Below, in pieces: positions 23,208 through 37,138 of a stretch of DNA of 64,000 nt. A program made the position numbers and the translations under genes. The stretch is taken from contig OY743180.1 in the NCBI GenBank assembly GCA_963555705.1, forward strand, positions 42,812,129 through 42,876,128. The letters run 5' to 3'. This DNA is from Ligustrum vulgare. Lineage: Eukaryota; Streptophyta; Magnoliopsida; Lamiales; Oleaceae. Position 1 is the first letter of the stretch, and every line of letters starts with the position of its first letter. The notes under the pieces were generated by a model. That model made no database searches. It was not told where the DNA came from and saw nothing but the letters and a program-made list of their open reading frames with translations.

Positions 23208-25187
23208 TGTAGCGATCAAGAATTTTCCATGACTTATTTAAATAAATATTATCTAAAACGTGTCGCTACGACTTTACCTATTTATTTTAAACACATTTTC
23301 ATCTAGCAAGTTAAGTGGAAGATTTAATTTATTCAAATACTTAGTCAAATTTTAATTCTTATCAAAAATATTTCAATATCACAGTTTATTTTCAAAGTCC
23401 AAGTATTAATTATATTAAGTCCAAATTTCAACTGTTTTAATCCAATCCAACATCTCGAGCCCAAATGTTTTATCGATCATTCAAGCCCTTTTAACAACCC
23501 AACTTATCGAGCCCAAATGTTTTTACCAGTCAAATTCTTGGTCCAACCAATTCAACAGCTTCTTCCTCCCCAAGTCATTCCTTACACAATCGATACTTAT
23601 TTCCAAAATTCTTGCAAGTTTTCCATAAATCAAGATTTAACCTAAACTACCATGTTTAACACCTAAATCAACTATTAATTGGATCCCTATCTCTTGCATT
23701 CGCGCAAACGACCTCCAGCAAGGTATACTTTCATCTCTCTCAGTATATTCACGGCGACACACATACTGCATCCCAACCAAAACCAATCTAACACAGAGCC
23801 AAACACCACTGTCTGCATCCACCGCCGACAGCCATCTTCACCACGTCAATCGCTACTGCCCTATGTTCACCACCATAGCCAACTGAAATCATAATCACCA
23901 CAGTACCACCATTTGGAATCATCATCATCATCATCAGCACCTCGACCGGCCACTGCCACTACCCAAAACACCGCTGGCCTCCTGTGTTCCTCCAACAAAT
24001 TCACCCCAAATATATCCAAATCAAAATCAAAAACCCGCAGCTACCACCTTCACCGCCACCCTCACTCCACTACAATGACACCACACCAACGCACAAATCG
24101 CTCAAGCCGCCTCCACAAATTCGAAAAAAGAAAATCACCACTGCTGCCCACATCCAAAATCAACCCCAAATCAAACCATAAACCAAGAATAAACTAGCCC
24201 AATTACTTACCTTCATTGGCGGAATCGAAACCTCCCTAAAACACTTGAACCCAGCCTCGGGTTACTCTCGGTCCAGCACCCAAAATCACCCAACTCTCCT
24301 TCTTCTTCCGCCCCTACACCCGCCGCCATCGCCACCCCTCGAAGGCGGCGTCACCGCCTGCAAACGCCGGTGAAGTCACCGGCGATTTGTCCCCAACCTC
24401 ACTCTCTCGTTTCTCTCCTCTGCAGACCGCCCATCTCTCTTCTCTCTGGTTTGGATCGAAATAGGAGAGAAAAGGGATTGTTTTGTTTTATAATTTGATT
24501 TTTAAGTTTTGCCTTTTAGTCCCCAGCTTTTGAGAATAGTTATTTCGGTCATCTGCTTTGAAAAATGTTTTTAGTTCGCCCCTTAATCCCCATCTTTTAA
24601 ACTCATTTATTTCAGTCCTTTTAATTTTAAACGTTTAAATTCCAGTTTCAAGATATTTCTTGTCGGTCCTTAACTTTTTGAAAAGTTTTCTAATTCAGTC
24701 CATTGATTTTAATACATTATTATTCAGTCCCTACAGTTTTTGAAATATTTTATTCAACTCTAAAGTTTTGAAAATATTTATCTTTAGTCCCTAAACTTTC
24801 AAAGATTCATTTTAGTCCCCCAAGTTTTAAAATAATCATTTCAGTCCCTAAAGTTCAAAGTCATTTAAATCAGTTAGAGTATTAAATTGGATTTATTATT
24901 TTAAATTATGCTAGACGAGGCGCTTGGACATTTAGAAGAACAACGTGAACTTTCTTGCTCAACTTTCAGACTCGTGATTTAAGGTAGACTCGCCTCCATT
25001 AATTAGTTTAAATTATAATTGCATGTCTTATGTGAAATTACGTGATTTACATGATTTGATGCATGAGACGAGAAAAGAATATCTCTTATGAGATAAATGA
25101 GAAATGATGATGTTATGCATAACTTATGTGCCTTAAGTGCACGAGACGAGACTACCCACACCCTATGATTTTACGAGCCTTGATTTT
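23208..25187 (+). repeat. Left arm of the 2 kb palindrome (truncated LTR)
   Basis: It begins TGTAGCGATCAAGAATTTTC and is nearly identical, inverted, to 25283-27252. It shares the GCGAGTCTACCT and GACGAG blocks with the other LTRs in this window and lacks the last few hundred bases of the LTR (the side facing the spacer). Confidence 0.8.
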
Positions 25188-25282
25188 GAAAATAAAATGA
25201 AGCTGAAGCTTAGAGTAGTAAGAAGAAAGAATTGAATTTTGGGAAATCATTTACCTTCATCTTCATATCTAATCCCAAAATT

Positions 25283-27252
25283 AAATCAAGGCTCGTAAAA
25301 TCATAGGGTGTGGGTAGTCTCGTCTCGTGCACTTAAGGCACATAAGTTATGCATAACATCATCATTTCTCATTTATCTCATAAGAGATATTCTTTTCTCG
25401 TCTCATGCATCAAAGCATGTAAATCACGTAATTTCACATAAGACATGCAATTATAATTTAAACTAATTAATGGGGGCGAGTCTACCTTAAATCACGAGTC
25501 TGAAAGTTGAGCAAGAAAGTTCACGTTGTTCTTCTAAATGTCCAAGCGCCTCGTCTAGCATAACTTAAAATAATAAATCCAATTTAATACTCTAACTGAT
25601 TTAAATGACTTTGAACTTTAGGGACTGAAATGATTATTTTAAAACTTGGAGGACTAAAATGAATCTTTGAAAGTTGAGGGACTAAAGATAAATATTTGCA
25701 AAACTTTAGAGTTGAATAAAATATTTCAAAAACTGTAGGGACTGAATAATAATGTATTAAAATCAATGGACTGAATTAGAAAACTTTTCAAAAAGTTAAG
25801 GACCGACAAGAAATATCTTGAAACTGGAATTTAAACGTTTAAAATTAAAAGGACTGAAATAAATGAGTTTAAAAGATGGGGATTAAGGGGCGAACTAAAA
25901 ACATTTTTCAAAGCAGAGGACCGAAATAACTATTCTCAAAAGCTGGGGACTAAAAGGCAAAACTTAAAAATCAAATTATAAAACAAAACAATCCCTTTTC
26001 TCTCCTATTTCGATCCAAACCAGAGAGAAGAGAGATGGGCGGTCTGCAGAGGAGAGAAACGAGAGAGTGAGGTTGGGGACAAATCGCCGGTGACTTCACC
26101 GGCGTTTGCAGGCGGTGACGCCGCCTTCGAGGGGCGGCGATGGCGGAGGGTGTAGGGGCGGAAGAAGAAGGAGAGTTGGGTGATTTTGGGTGCTGGACCG
26201 AGAGTAACCCGAGGCTGGGTTCAAGTGTTTTAGGGAGGTTTCGATTCCGGCAATGAAGGTAAGTAATTGGGCTAGTTTATTCTTGGTTTATGGTTTGATT
26301 TGGGGTTGATTTTGGATGTGGGCAGCAGTGGTGATTTTCTTTTTTCGAATTTGTGGAGGCGGCTTGAGCGATTTGTGCGTTGGTGTGGTGTCATTGTAGT
26401 GGAGTGAGGGTGGCGGTGAAGGTGGTAGCTGCGGGTTTTTGATTTTGATTTGGATATATTTGGGGTGAATTTGTTGGAGGAACACAGGCGACCAGCGGTG
26501 TTTTGGGTAGTGGCAGTGGCCGATCGAGGTGCTGATGATGATTCCAAATGGTGGTACTGTGGTGATTATGATTTCAGTTGGCTATGGTGGTGAGCATAGG
26601 GCAGTAGCGATTGACGTGGTGAAGATGGCTGTCGGCGGTGGATGCAGACAGTGGTGTTTGGCTCTGTGTTAGATTGGTTTTGGTTGGGATGCAGTATGTG
26701 TGTCGCCGTGAATATACTGAGAGAGATGAAAGTATACATTGCTGGAGGTCTTTTGCGCGAATGCAAGAGATAGGGATCCAATTAATAGTTGATTTAGGTG
26801 TTAAACATGGTAGTTTAGGTTAAATCTTGATTTATGGAAAACTTGCAAGAATTTTGGAAATAAGTATCGATTGTGTAAGGAATGACTTGGGGAGGAAGAA
26901 GCTGTTGAATTGGTTGGACCAAGAATTTGACTGGTAAAAACATTTGGGCTCGATAAGTTGGGTTGTTAAAAGGGCTTGAATGATCGATAAAACATTTGGG
27001 CTCGAGATGTTGGATTAGATTAAAACAGTTGAAATTTGGACTTAATATAATTAATACTTGGATTTTGAAAATAAACTGTGATATTGAAATATTTTTTATA
27101 AGAATTAAAATTTGACTAAGTATTTGAATAAATTAAATCTTCCACTTAACTTGCTAGATGAAAATGTGTTTAAAATAAATAGGTAAATTCGTAGCGACAC
27201 GTTTTAGATAATATTTATTTAAATAAGTCATGGAAAATTCTTGGTCGCTACA
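25283..27252 (-). repeat. Right arm of the 2 kb palindrome (truncated LTR)
   Basis: It ends TTGGTCGCTACA and is followed by an inverted polypurine tract, so it was the 3' LTR of a minus-oriented element. Only a few differences from the left arm were noticed, for example in the GC-rich stretch near 26120-26150. Confidence 0.8.
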
Positions 27253-27676
27253 ACCCTACCACCTTAAAATAATTTCGTCCTCGAAATTTAAAATTTTCTT
27301 GATTTAAAATAATTGGATACTTCAAAATTTCTTCTTTCTTAAAATCTTAAAATAATTAATATGACTAGACGAGAGCGTTGATTTTGAATAAAAATCGTTA
27401 AGGTTGGAGAGTCGTAGCGACAAGTTTGATAAAACAAGTCTTTTAAGTTTGAAAATTTCCCGATCGCTACAAATAGTACTAAAATATTTACTCCCAGTGT
27501 GTAGATAAACTGCATTCGAATTCACATTTATATAGAGAACGAACGGAGAATAAGATCGCCCTCCCTCAGGGAACGAAGTTTGGATGCATGACTCTTTAGG
27601 CCACTTGTGATAATTTAATATTAAAATAGATTTTAAATGAAAAATGAGGTTTAAAGGCTAATTTGATTTGAGGCGT

Positions 27677-28178
27677 TAGAGATGGCAATAGGGTGGGTAC
27701 CTCAACGTCGTGTCCCGCCTCATGAATAGATTATCAAAATCATACCCGCGCCCATTACCCGTTAAATCAAAACGGGACGAGGTGGGTCGGGGTATCAAAA
27801 CGGGGCATCCCCACCCCCGCCCTGACCATAAAAACATAGTTTTCTTCAATTTTCTAACTTTTTTTCCACTCAAAAAAAGTAAAAGTCAAAACAATCAAAT
27901 ATTCAATTCATCACAGAATCAAAGATGTTATCATAAGCAAGAAATTGTATCTTGAAAGTGTGTTGTTTGCATTTTTTGCATTATTTTTTTTTAATATATA
28001 TAAATTAGCGGGGCGGGTCAAAGCGGGACTGGTCAACCAAAACCCACTCCGTCCCAAACCCGTTTCGGGTAATTGAAATCAAACCCGTCCCATCGACCCG
28101 CGAGGCTGTTTCTTTCCGCTCCATTAGGGTCGGGTCCCCACCGGGTTCGGGTGGAAACAAGTTTTTTTGCCATTCCTA
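27677..28178. mobile_element. hAT-type MITE
   Basis: Inverted termini TAGAGATGGCAA and (inverse) TAGGAATGGCAA. The 8-bp flanks TGAGGCGT (27669-27676) and AGAGGCGT (28179-28186) match at 7 of 8 positions, as expected for hAT. The interior is rich in GGGCGGGT/ACCCGCCC-type words. It is 502 bp and non-coding. Confidence 0.75.
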
Positions 28179-28271
28179 AGAGGCGTATATGGTGAAACTT
28201 GTAAAGATCAAAAGGAAAAGGAATTTATATTCACGATCCTCCACCACACACGGAACACGCATTCATCTTTA

Positions 28272-28460
28272 TAGTCCATGTTTGGCCCCCATTTTTTCAA
28301 AATCAAATTTATTCAACACTTAAAATCAATTATCCATCTTAGTCAAGCTTACTATTTTTAACATTTCAAATATTTTTTAACCACATATTCTCTCAAAAAT
28401 ACTATTCAAAACCACATTATTCACAAACTTTTCCAATAAAATGGGGCTCAAACAAGGGCA
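28272..28460. mobile_element. MITE family B copy
   Basis: Ends TAGTCCATGTTTGGCCCC and GGGGCTCAAACAAGGGC; the interior matches 6179-6354. Confidence 0.55.
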
Positions 28461-29100
28461 TAGTTTACAAACAATTGGGCAGGGCAAATATCATTGGTTC
28501 GTTCTACATCTTGTGCATGCTGTCCGATAAATGAACCAAAAATTTCTATCTATAAAAAAAGAATATGATATTTTATTTTATTTTTTCAATAAATCTATGA
28601 AGACATTCTTGAGAAATATTTTTAAGTGACATTGTGACATATTTTTAAGCGACATTGTGTCATGTCACAATGTCACTTAAAAATGTCTCCAAAAAATATA
28701 TTCCTAGAATTATTCTTATTTTTTGGCATAAAATACGTATTTTAAAAACTAACTTAATAATTAAAAACTTTACAGAGAGATAGGGTCATGATGTTGGAAG
28801 GCAAATATTTACTTGAAGACATGATTTGATGATCATAATATTTTTAATAATTGGGTTACGGGCTCGGCTACAAATTGAATACATGGTAAATATTTATTAT
28901 TTTATCAATCACATTACCTCAAAAATCAACCAACACACACGTGTCAACACATTTTCTGGCTGCCAATTTGTAGGAAAAATCTGTACCTTCAATAGAAATT
29001 TGACATTAAAAAATCTTTGATCCCGCTAGTTGTTTAATAATTTTCAGATTTATTCGCTACTAGTCTTCTTTTGATTTAGCTAAATAATAATTGAAAAAAA

Positions 29101-29265
29101 GGCTCAATTTGTTAAAATTTTTGTGTTTGAAAATATATCTTTTTATATTTTCGAGTTAAAATATGTAGTTGAAGAATGAGAGATAAAATGTATGTATTTA
29201 AAAAATAATTTAGAAAATTGTATTGTTTAAAGACATATCTTTAAACAGTTTTTCAAACAGAGGCT
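29101..29265. mobile_element. MITE family A copy
   Basis: Ends GGCTCAATTTGTTAAAA and TTTTTCAAACAGAGGC enclose the family blocks (TTTCGAGTTAAAATATG, AAAAAATAATTTAGAAAA). It is about 165 bp. Confidence 0.5.
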
Positions 29266-30030
29266 AAGTCATTTTAAGAAGACCTCTCACCTATATATTT
29301 TTATCAACTGTTTAACAATATGTATAATGAAATTTCATTAATATTTGTTAATTATTCAAAAAATTATTTTTAGCAAAATTAAAAGGAGCTTAGGGTTTGC
29401 TTAGAAGATATACTAGTTTTTCTAAATGTACTTTGCACCTTATATGAGATGACAAAAGATTATATATTTAATGGCTTTAAAATATCTGAAAATATTCATC
29501 ATAAAAATTATTTTTTTAAAATATTTGTATTTTGAAAATAAAAATCCTTGCAATTTGTGAATCGTCTTACTTAGGGCAGAAATTCATAAATGTTCATTTT
29601 AGAGAACTAAATTATGTAGAATATAATAATTCTAACATAGAAACACAAATAAATTGTTTGTTACTCACGTTTACAATACTTAATCTTGAACTCTCTCGCT
29701 TCTCCCATGGTTTTTCTACATGTACAATAATTAATTACAAATTCTCTTACATCTCTCTCATAAAGAATATATCTATCAGAAAGAAAATTAATAAAATAAT
29801 AATAATTATAAAAAATTAAAATCACCAACTAAACATACAACGTAACTATGAAAAAGTTATAAATATATTAAAAAAAAAGAAAAATGAAACTATACTAATC
29901 AAATATGTAACTACGAATAATTACAAATTCTCTCACAACTCAATCATAAGTGATGAACCTACTAAAAGATAAATAAAATGGAATTACGAAATATGAACAA
30001 TTTTTTTAAACCTATATGTAACAATACCTA

Positions 30031-30188
30031 GCCTCCGTTTAGTAGTGATTTATAAACTGATTTATTTATGATTTTGAGATAGAATGTGTTGTTAAAAAAT
30101 GGAGAGAGAAAATATGTGTGGTTAAAAACTGATTTAAAAAATTGTGTAATTTATAAATTAGTTTATAAACCATTTACCAAATGGAGGC
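30031..30188. mobile_element. MITE family A copy, best preserved
   Basis: Termini GCCTCCGTTTAGTAGTG and (inverse) GCCTCCATTTGGTAAATG. An inner inverted word TTTATAAACTGATTTATTT pairs with AAATTAGTTTATAAAC near the other end. It is 158 bp. Confidence 0.65.
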
Positions 30189-30990
30189 TTAATCATAAAG
30201 TATTTTTCATCTCATTAAACAAACAATATGTTGGCACAAAGTAAAAACTTAAAACAATAACAATACTTTTCAAATAATAAAATCTCGGGGATTCTTAACA
30301 AATAATAATTTATTAGTGAGAGTAACACCCATGAAGAATTAAGTTCTATGTAAATTGCATTAATTTGATGTCCAAATTCAAATGTAAGCAAAACAATATA
30401 AATTAAGTTTTTTTTTTTTTTTTTTTGAACTAATAATATTTATTATAATGATTATTTAATTACACGGGAACACTATGTATAAGAATTGTGTATTGAGAAT
30501 CTTCTCTACCTATTACTCCATCATGCAAATTCTCGGCTTATGCCATCTGATGTCATTTGTGTATAATTGATAGTCGATAATCTAGTTTTACTTAACTATA
30601 TATCTTCAAGTAAGTCAAATATATTTGTTAATTTATTTTAAGTTATATTTATTGGCATTTTCTATTTTCCTACAGGTTTGTAATTTGATAAATTTAATTT
30701 ATTACTAAATATTTTTATTTAGTAATTTATTAAGTTTAATTAAATTACTTAAATATTTCTTGGACGTAATATTGTCCTTATCTCTTATATATTGTGATAA
30801 TATTTGTTGCTTATCTTTTATGATAATGATCAAGAAATATTGTGATAATATTTTGGAGATAATGTTTGTTACTTATCTTATATGATAATAATCAAGAAAT
30901 ATTATAATATTTTACTTGGTTTGAAATTCTATCTTTATCAATTAAGTATTTTGATTATATTTTAAGTTTTGATAAAATATTCTGATTGGC
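30189..30990. other. AT-rich intergenic stretch
   Basis: Very AT-rich, with a poly(T) tract near 30409-30426 and repeated ATTGTGATAATATT words at 30790-30900. No gene or clear terminus is seen. Confidence 0.5.
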
Positions 30991-31960
30991 CGAGTATAAA
31001 ATTGATTTGTTAGGATTATGATCTCGAAAATCTTGATCTTCATATCTTGTGATTTTGGTAAATTTCTTGATGATATATTTTATGATTATTCTTGATACTC
31101 AAGCTTATTATTAGATATGGTAAGTTTCTTCTTAATATGGTCAAGAATATTTCAATCTTATCTTCGCATATGGTAATATTATTTGGTCGAAAATCTTGAT
31201 TATGAAGAATCTTGATAGGGCCGAAAATATGGTTGATTGGTATCAAAGTTTATCACTTGATTGGTAAATGGTAAGATCTTTCAAGATTTATCATTATCTT
31301 ATTTTATGGTAAGATTTATTAAGAATAATTATCTTACCTTTTTCTAATTATCTCTGCTGTATTTTGTAGGTCTTAGAGATCTTGTGCAATAAGAAAACTT
31401 GGAATTCATGTAATCTAATTACACTTTAAATAGAAGAAAAATGGGATGTTTTTCTGAATATGTGAAAAACACAAAATCCGTATGGTACTATGAGTCAAGA
31501 AGCCTATTTTCGTGTGGTGCACAAATATTAAAGGCTTTAATTGGGTTGTTACTTCGGTACTTCGGGAGGAGGATTCAATCACTTAGAGAATGAAGGAATT
31601 TCAGCGTAAAAATCAAACGGGAGGTTTGGATTAATATCGAACGGGAGTTCGAGGTTGCTGAAAAAGTGTTGCAGATTCAAAGAAAACTACTGAAGAGTGG
31701 TGGGACGCCAACTCATATTACATGCCATAGAAGGATCAGAGAGTGATCTATTTCTTGGATGTTTGATAAGTCTATGCGTAAATTTGTCCTATAGTTTAGA
31801 TTGATCTGTATAAACTTATTCCTTATATAGTGATTGGTTTTTGTCCGCAGGATGCGGACCGTGTGTTTTCCCTATTAGGTTTTTTCCCACGTTAAACTCA
31901 AATTATTGTGTTCTTGTCTATTTACGATTCTGCATCATTTAGTTAATCTGTTCATGAATT
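30991..31960 (+). mobile_element. Possible Copia-type LTR remnant
   Basis: The 3' part (31780-31930) reads like the R/U5 region of plant Copia LTRs: a TGGTTTTTGTCCGCAGGATG stretch, then TTTTCCCTATTAGG, TTTTTCCCACGTTAAACTC and a T-rich tail. TTGTTAGGATTATGATC at 31007 could be near the 5' end. Exact borders, a second LTR and target duplication were not found. Confidence 0.35.
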
Positions 31961-34302
31961 AATATCCAGACGAATCTGGGTCATCAGGATTCATCTGGAT
32001 CTGCGCTAAAACAGAACTTCACGTTTTTGGTCTAGATAAATTTCTGAAAGTCACTTTCATTCTATTTATAACAAGACTTCACATACGTCTGTTTATACTT
32101 TACTGTTCTGACAAAACTACGATAGCCAGATTTATCTAACTAATAACATTATTGAGAAATAGCAGATTAATCAGTGATAGTCTGGTCGTTTAAATTTTAA
32201 ATTTAGACGACTTTAAATTTTCAATATTCTTAAGGACAATCTAAAAATATCTTATCTTGAATTCATATGTAAAATAATGCATTCAATTGCATTATTACCT
32301 ATTTGATTACATAAGCCATAACCTATAATTCCTGACGTTTATTAAATCTTGTCTTTGAATCTTTCGAAAACAAAATAAACAATATTATTTAAATAGTGGC
32401 CAAACACTCAAATAATCAATAAGAATACAATAACAATCAATAACAAAAATCAAGTAAAAAGTTCGTCATTGAACTAAATGGTGAAATAAAAGGTTTTTTC
32501 TTCATATCAAAACACATGTATTTATTGTAGCATCTCTATAATTAAAATGAAACAAAAGATTTCTAAATTTTTCGTTAGGAATATTCACAACTGGATAATT
32601 TCTTATATTTTATTTTTGCTAAAAATTGCACTTTCAAGCTAAAAATACGAGTTGGCTTGTAAAGGTTATTTATTTATTTATTTGACTCGCGAGTGGTACA
32701 AGTTGAGCAGACATCTCACTCATAGCTACAACTAATCAACATAAATGAGAGGGGACATAGGAGGATTGACAAAGTATTCCTATTGGAGTCTTAGGGTATG
32801 TTTGGTAGTCATTGAAATTTCATGAAACAAGTAATCGCACCCGTACGATGCATGGAATATATAATTGAAAATTATTTATTGAATAAGTTGTAAAAATACA
32901 ATGTCCGATAAAAACAATACAATAAAAAATAATAATAATAATAATAACTTGCATGCACAAATTGTGAATAATTTGTAATTTCATTTCTCCATATAAGATT
33001 TCTTACTTTAATGTATAATTGCGTATTCAATATAAAAAAAAAAAAAAAAAATTAAAAAAAAAAAAAAAAAAAGTTATGAATTGCATTTTTTTAAAAGTTA
33101 ATTGTTCATTCTCTAATTTTCTTAATTTAATTATTTATATAGAATTGATTATTCAAAAATAATTTTTTTTAATGGTCATTCACAACCACATATTATTTTA
33201 AAACTAATTTTTCACAATTGCACATACTACTTTTTAACCATACATTCTAAAAAAAGAAAATCAATTTTCAACCACTTAATTGATTGATTTGACAATTATT
33301 TTATTTTTTATACTACCTTCTTTCACTTTCAATCACACATTTAAAACTATTTATATAGTCTATATGAATAACAATATCAAACTTACTCCTATTCAATGAT
33401 TCAAATACAAAGTGACATTTTATTTTTCACCAAGTATTAAAAATGGTCATGTTACACACACACACAAAACTATTTTTTGTACCTGTTAAATAAATGTATT
33501 AACCATATTTTTATTTTTAAATAGAATAAGTTTGATAAAACCTTATATTTTTATTTTTTATAGAACTCAATAAATTAATTGTTAAAGTCTGTAGTATATA
33601 TTTTACAAAATGATGTTCTTTTAAATTTATAAAATTAAAAAATAGATAAATGAACAAAATGAGTAAATTTATAAAATTAATTTCAAAATTACCAAAAAAA
33701 ATTATCGAAATCTAAAATTGTAGAAATTAAAATATTTTAATTGAATTTACTTAGAAAGATTGGATATCTATTATTTCTTTTAATTTGATAAGAAAAAATA
33801 TATGAAATTAATCATTTATATCAAATTGAAGTTATGTAAGAAAAGATAGATATCATTTTATGATTTAAATGAGATAAATTAAAAAGATTGGATATTGAAA
33901 AAAGTAAAAAGTATAAATTAAGCGTTTACCTTTATTATTTGAGATAATTTTACGAATGATATATTTAAAGTTTGTTTTCATTTATTAGCTTGTATTAAAC
34001 TTCTCGTTAATATCTTGAATTTGACACCCATATTGCATATTTTTTTACTTCAAAATATTACAATAATTATCAAAAGAATAAAAATAATATACAATTTGAT
34101 CTATTTATAGATTTTTTATTTTTTGCAAATCAATAAGTCATTTATTGTATGTCACCTATAATTAATTTTGCATTAATTGAAGTTTCCTAATTCAATTATT
34201 AAAATAATTAATAAAATTTTAAAGTTTCCTAAAACAGCAGGTAAAAATGGCGGGAAACTATGTGCGGATTTATGTGACTGCTATGTTGTTATTATATATA
34301 TA
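31961..34302. other. AT-rich intergenic stretch with degenerate repeats
   Basis: No gene is seen. Near 32835-32870 a degenerate copy of the Helitron end word (CACCCGTACGATGCATGGAA) precedes the two better copies at 34303 and 35138. Poly(A) tracts lie at about 33030-33073. Confidence 0.45.
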
Positions 34303-34329
34303 CTAGTTGTCTACCCGTGCGATGCACGG
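34303..34329 (-). repeat. Helitron 3' terminal hairpin, outer copy
   Basis: CTAG at 34303-34306, then a perfect CCGTGC/GCACGG stem at 34315-34329 (read inverted). This is the arrangement of a Helitron terminator. Confidence 0.65.
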
Positions 34330-35137
34330 AATATATAATTTTTAAATCATAATTTTAAAAACATTTTAATTCAATCATATCAAATAAAAAACATAATTTA
34401 AATGAAATTTCAATACAAAATGTTATTGAATTTGAAACTTTTAAAAAGATAAAACTATTCAAAATAAAAAAATGTTGCATGTACATTTAGTATACCGCGC
34501 CACTCAAAATTTGATATTCATTTAAATTTTTTATATAATTTTTTTTAAAAACTTTTATTTACATTTTTCTCTGAAAATTTGCCCACTTCATCATCTATTT
34601 CCCTTTTAATAATTTATAATTTATTATTAACTATATTTTTTAATGTGTTACTTAGATATATTTTATTTGAAATTCAATATATTTTATTTTTCCTTATTTT
34701 TTAAACATGTCAATTTTTATCAAAATAATAAAATAATTAAGCCTCCATTTGGTAATAATTTTTGTGATATGCTTATTGAAGAACCTACTCATTTATTGAC
34801 ATATTAGGAAGTAAAATTTCAATGATTTTATTTATTTATTTTCAAAATATATTGATTCAAAATCTTCATTTTTAACTTAACAAATTTATATTGCATGGAT
34901 TTTTTATTTTCAAATATATTAATCCGAAATTTTCAATTTCAATTTAACATATTTACATAGATATGACATTTATTTATGTTCAAATATATTAATACAATTT
35001 TTTGATTTCATAAATAAAATAACATATTTACATAGATATTATATTTATTTATGTTAAAATATATTAACTCAATTTTTTCATTTCCTACATAACACATTTA
35101 CAGAAATATCACATTAATTATGTTCAAATATATTAAT

Positions 35138-35164
35138 CTAGTTGTCTACCCGTGCGATGCACGG
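35138..35164 (-). repeat. Helitron 3' terminal hairpin, inner copy
   Basis: Same CTAG plus CCGTGC/GCACGG hairpin as at 34303, followed by closely similar sequence for several hundred bases. Confidence 0.65.
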
Positions 35165-37033
35165 AATATATAATTTTTATATCATAATTTTGAAAATATC
35201 TTGATTATATAATCATATCAAATAAAAAAAAAAAACCTAAATCAAATAAAATTTCAATACAAAATATTGTTGAATTTGAAACTTTAAAAAAGACAAAACT
35301 AATCAAAATAAAAAAATGTTACATGTATACTAAGTATACCGCACCACTCAAAATTCGACACTTATAAATTTTTTATATAAAATTCTTTTGATTTTTAATT
35401 ACATTTTTCTCTTAAAATTTTTCCACCTCATCACCTATTTCCTTTTTAATATGTTATAATTTTTTATTAACTATATTTTTTAATGTGTTACTCACATATA
35501 TTTTATTTGAAATCCAATATATTAATTAATATATTTTATTTTTCCTTATTTTTTAAACATGTCAATTTTTGTCAAAATGATGTAAAGATTAAGCCTCCGT
35601 TTGGTAATATTGTTTGATTTATAAACCTGTATAAATGATTTTGAGGTAAAAAATAATGGCTGAAAATTGGAGAGAAAAATATGTGTGGTTAAAAAGTTGA
35701 TAGAAAATAATTAATTATTTTTGTAACATGCGTATTGAAGATCCTACTCATTTATTGACATATTAGGAAGTAAAATTTCAAGGATTTTATTTATTTATTT
35801 TCAAAATATTTTAATTCAATTTTTAAATTTCTAACTTAACAAATTTATATAGCATATATTTATTTATTTTAAAATACATTAATCCAATTTTTTCATTTCC
35901 TCCATAACATATGTCATTGAGTTTAAAATTTTTTTTTAAAAAAAAAGCAAAACTAATCAAAATAAAAAATGGTGCACACACAGTGTACTGCACCATTCAA
36001 AGTTTGACATTTATTTAAATTTTTTATATTAAATTTCTTTTGACTTTTATTTACGTTTTTCTCTGAAAATTTGCCCACCTTATCACCTATTTTTCTTTTA
36101 ATATGTTATAATTTTTAATTAACTTTATTTTTTAATATGTTGCTTACATAAATTTTATTTTTCCTTATTTTTTAAACATACCAATTTTTATTCAAAATGA
36201 TGAAATGATTAAATTTTCTACCAACTTATCATTAGCTGTAAAAGGTTGATAGCAAATAATTAATTATTTTTGTAATATACTTATTGAAGAACCTACTCAT
36301 TTATTGACATATTAGGAAGTAAAATTTCAATGATTTTATTTATTTATTTTCAAAATATATTAATTCAAATTTTCATTTTTAACTTGACAAATTTATATAG
36401 CACGTATTTATTTATTTATTTTCAAATATATTAATCCAAAATTTTCATTTTCAATATAACACATTTACATAGATATGACATTTATTTATATTCAAATATA
36501 TTAATACAATTTTTTCATTTTCTATATAACACATTTAAATAGATATCACATTTATTTATGTTCATTTCCTACATAACACATTTACATAGATATCACATTA
36601 TTTATATTTAAATATATTAATCTAATTTTTTTCATTTCCAATGTAACACATTTACAAATATTACATTTACTACAACTCTTACTAAATATGTAATAAATAA
36701 TAAATTTTCCTACAAAATCTTTATCTTTTCTATATTTATTTTATTCATTTATTTTCAAAATATATTAATTCAAAATTTTAATTTCTATGTTAGCAAATTT
36801 ATATAGCATGTATTTATTTATTTTCAAATATATTAATCCAAAATTTTCATTTTCAATATAACACATTTATATAGATATGACATTTATTTATGTTCAAATA
36901 TATTAATACAATTTTTTCATTTCCTACATAACACAATTAAATAGATATCACATTTATACATAATATATTTATTATAACTCTTATTAAATATGTAATAAAT
37001 AATAAATTTTCCTACAAAGGTCTTTATCTTTTA

Positions 37034-37063
<30 letters not shown>

Positions 37064-37065
<2 letters not shown>

Positions 37066-37138
37066 AGTAGAATTGAGGAGAGAGAATCATTAAATGCAAA
37101 TTTCCCTCCAAAATGACTCTCTCTCCTCACTTCTACTT
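37064..37138. repeat. 26-bp-stem inverted repeat
   Basis: AGTAGAATTGAGGAGAGAGA on the left pairs with TCTCTCTCCTCACTTCTACT on the right around an AT-rich loop of about 20 bases. It lies in the Helitron 5' region. Confidence 0.7.

Larger units (their letters stand above)
23208..27471. mobile_element. Inverted double-LTR insertion with U3-type ends on both sides
   Basis: Outer ends are TGTAGCGATC and its exact inverse GATCGCTACA, flanked by the perfect 5-bp duplication AATAG (23203-23207 and 27472-27476). Inside are two LTR arms in inverted orientation (23208-25187 and 25283-27252) around a spacer of about 95 bp. After the right arm come an inverted polypurine tract, the conserved TTCGTCCTCG box (27274-27283), a short internal remnant and a 110-bp piece of another LTR start (about 27361-27471). 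Both outer borders are LTR 5' ends, unlike a normal provirus. Frames inside the arms (for example 23913-24197) appear twice and are not genes. Confidence 0.75.

Noticed and set aside
23679..24197. Frames of 65-94 codons in the palindrome arms
   Set aside because: Present in both inverted arms and inside truncated LTRs; no domain.
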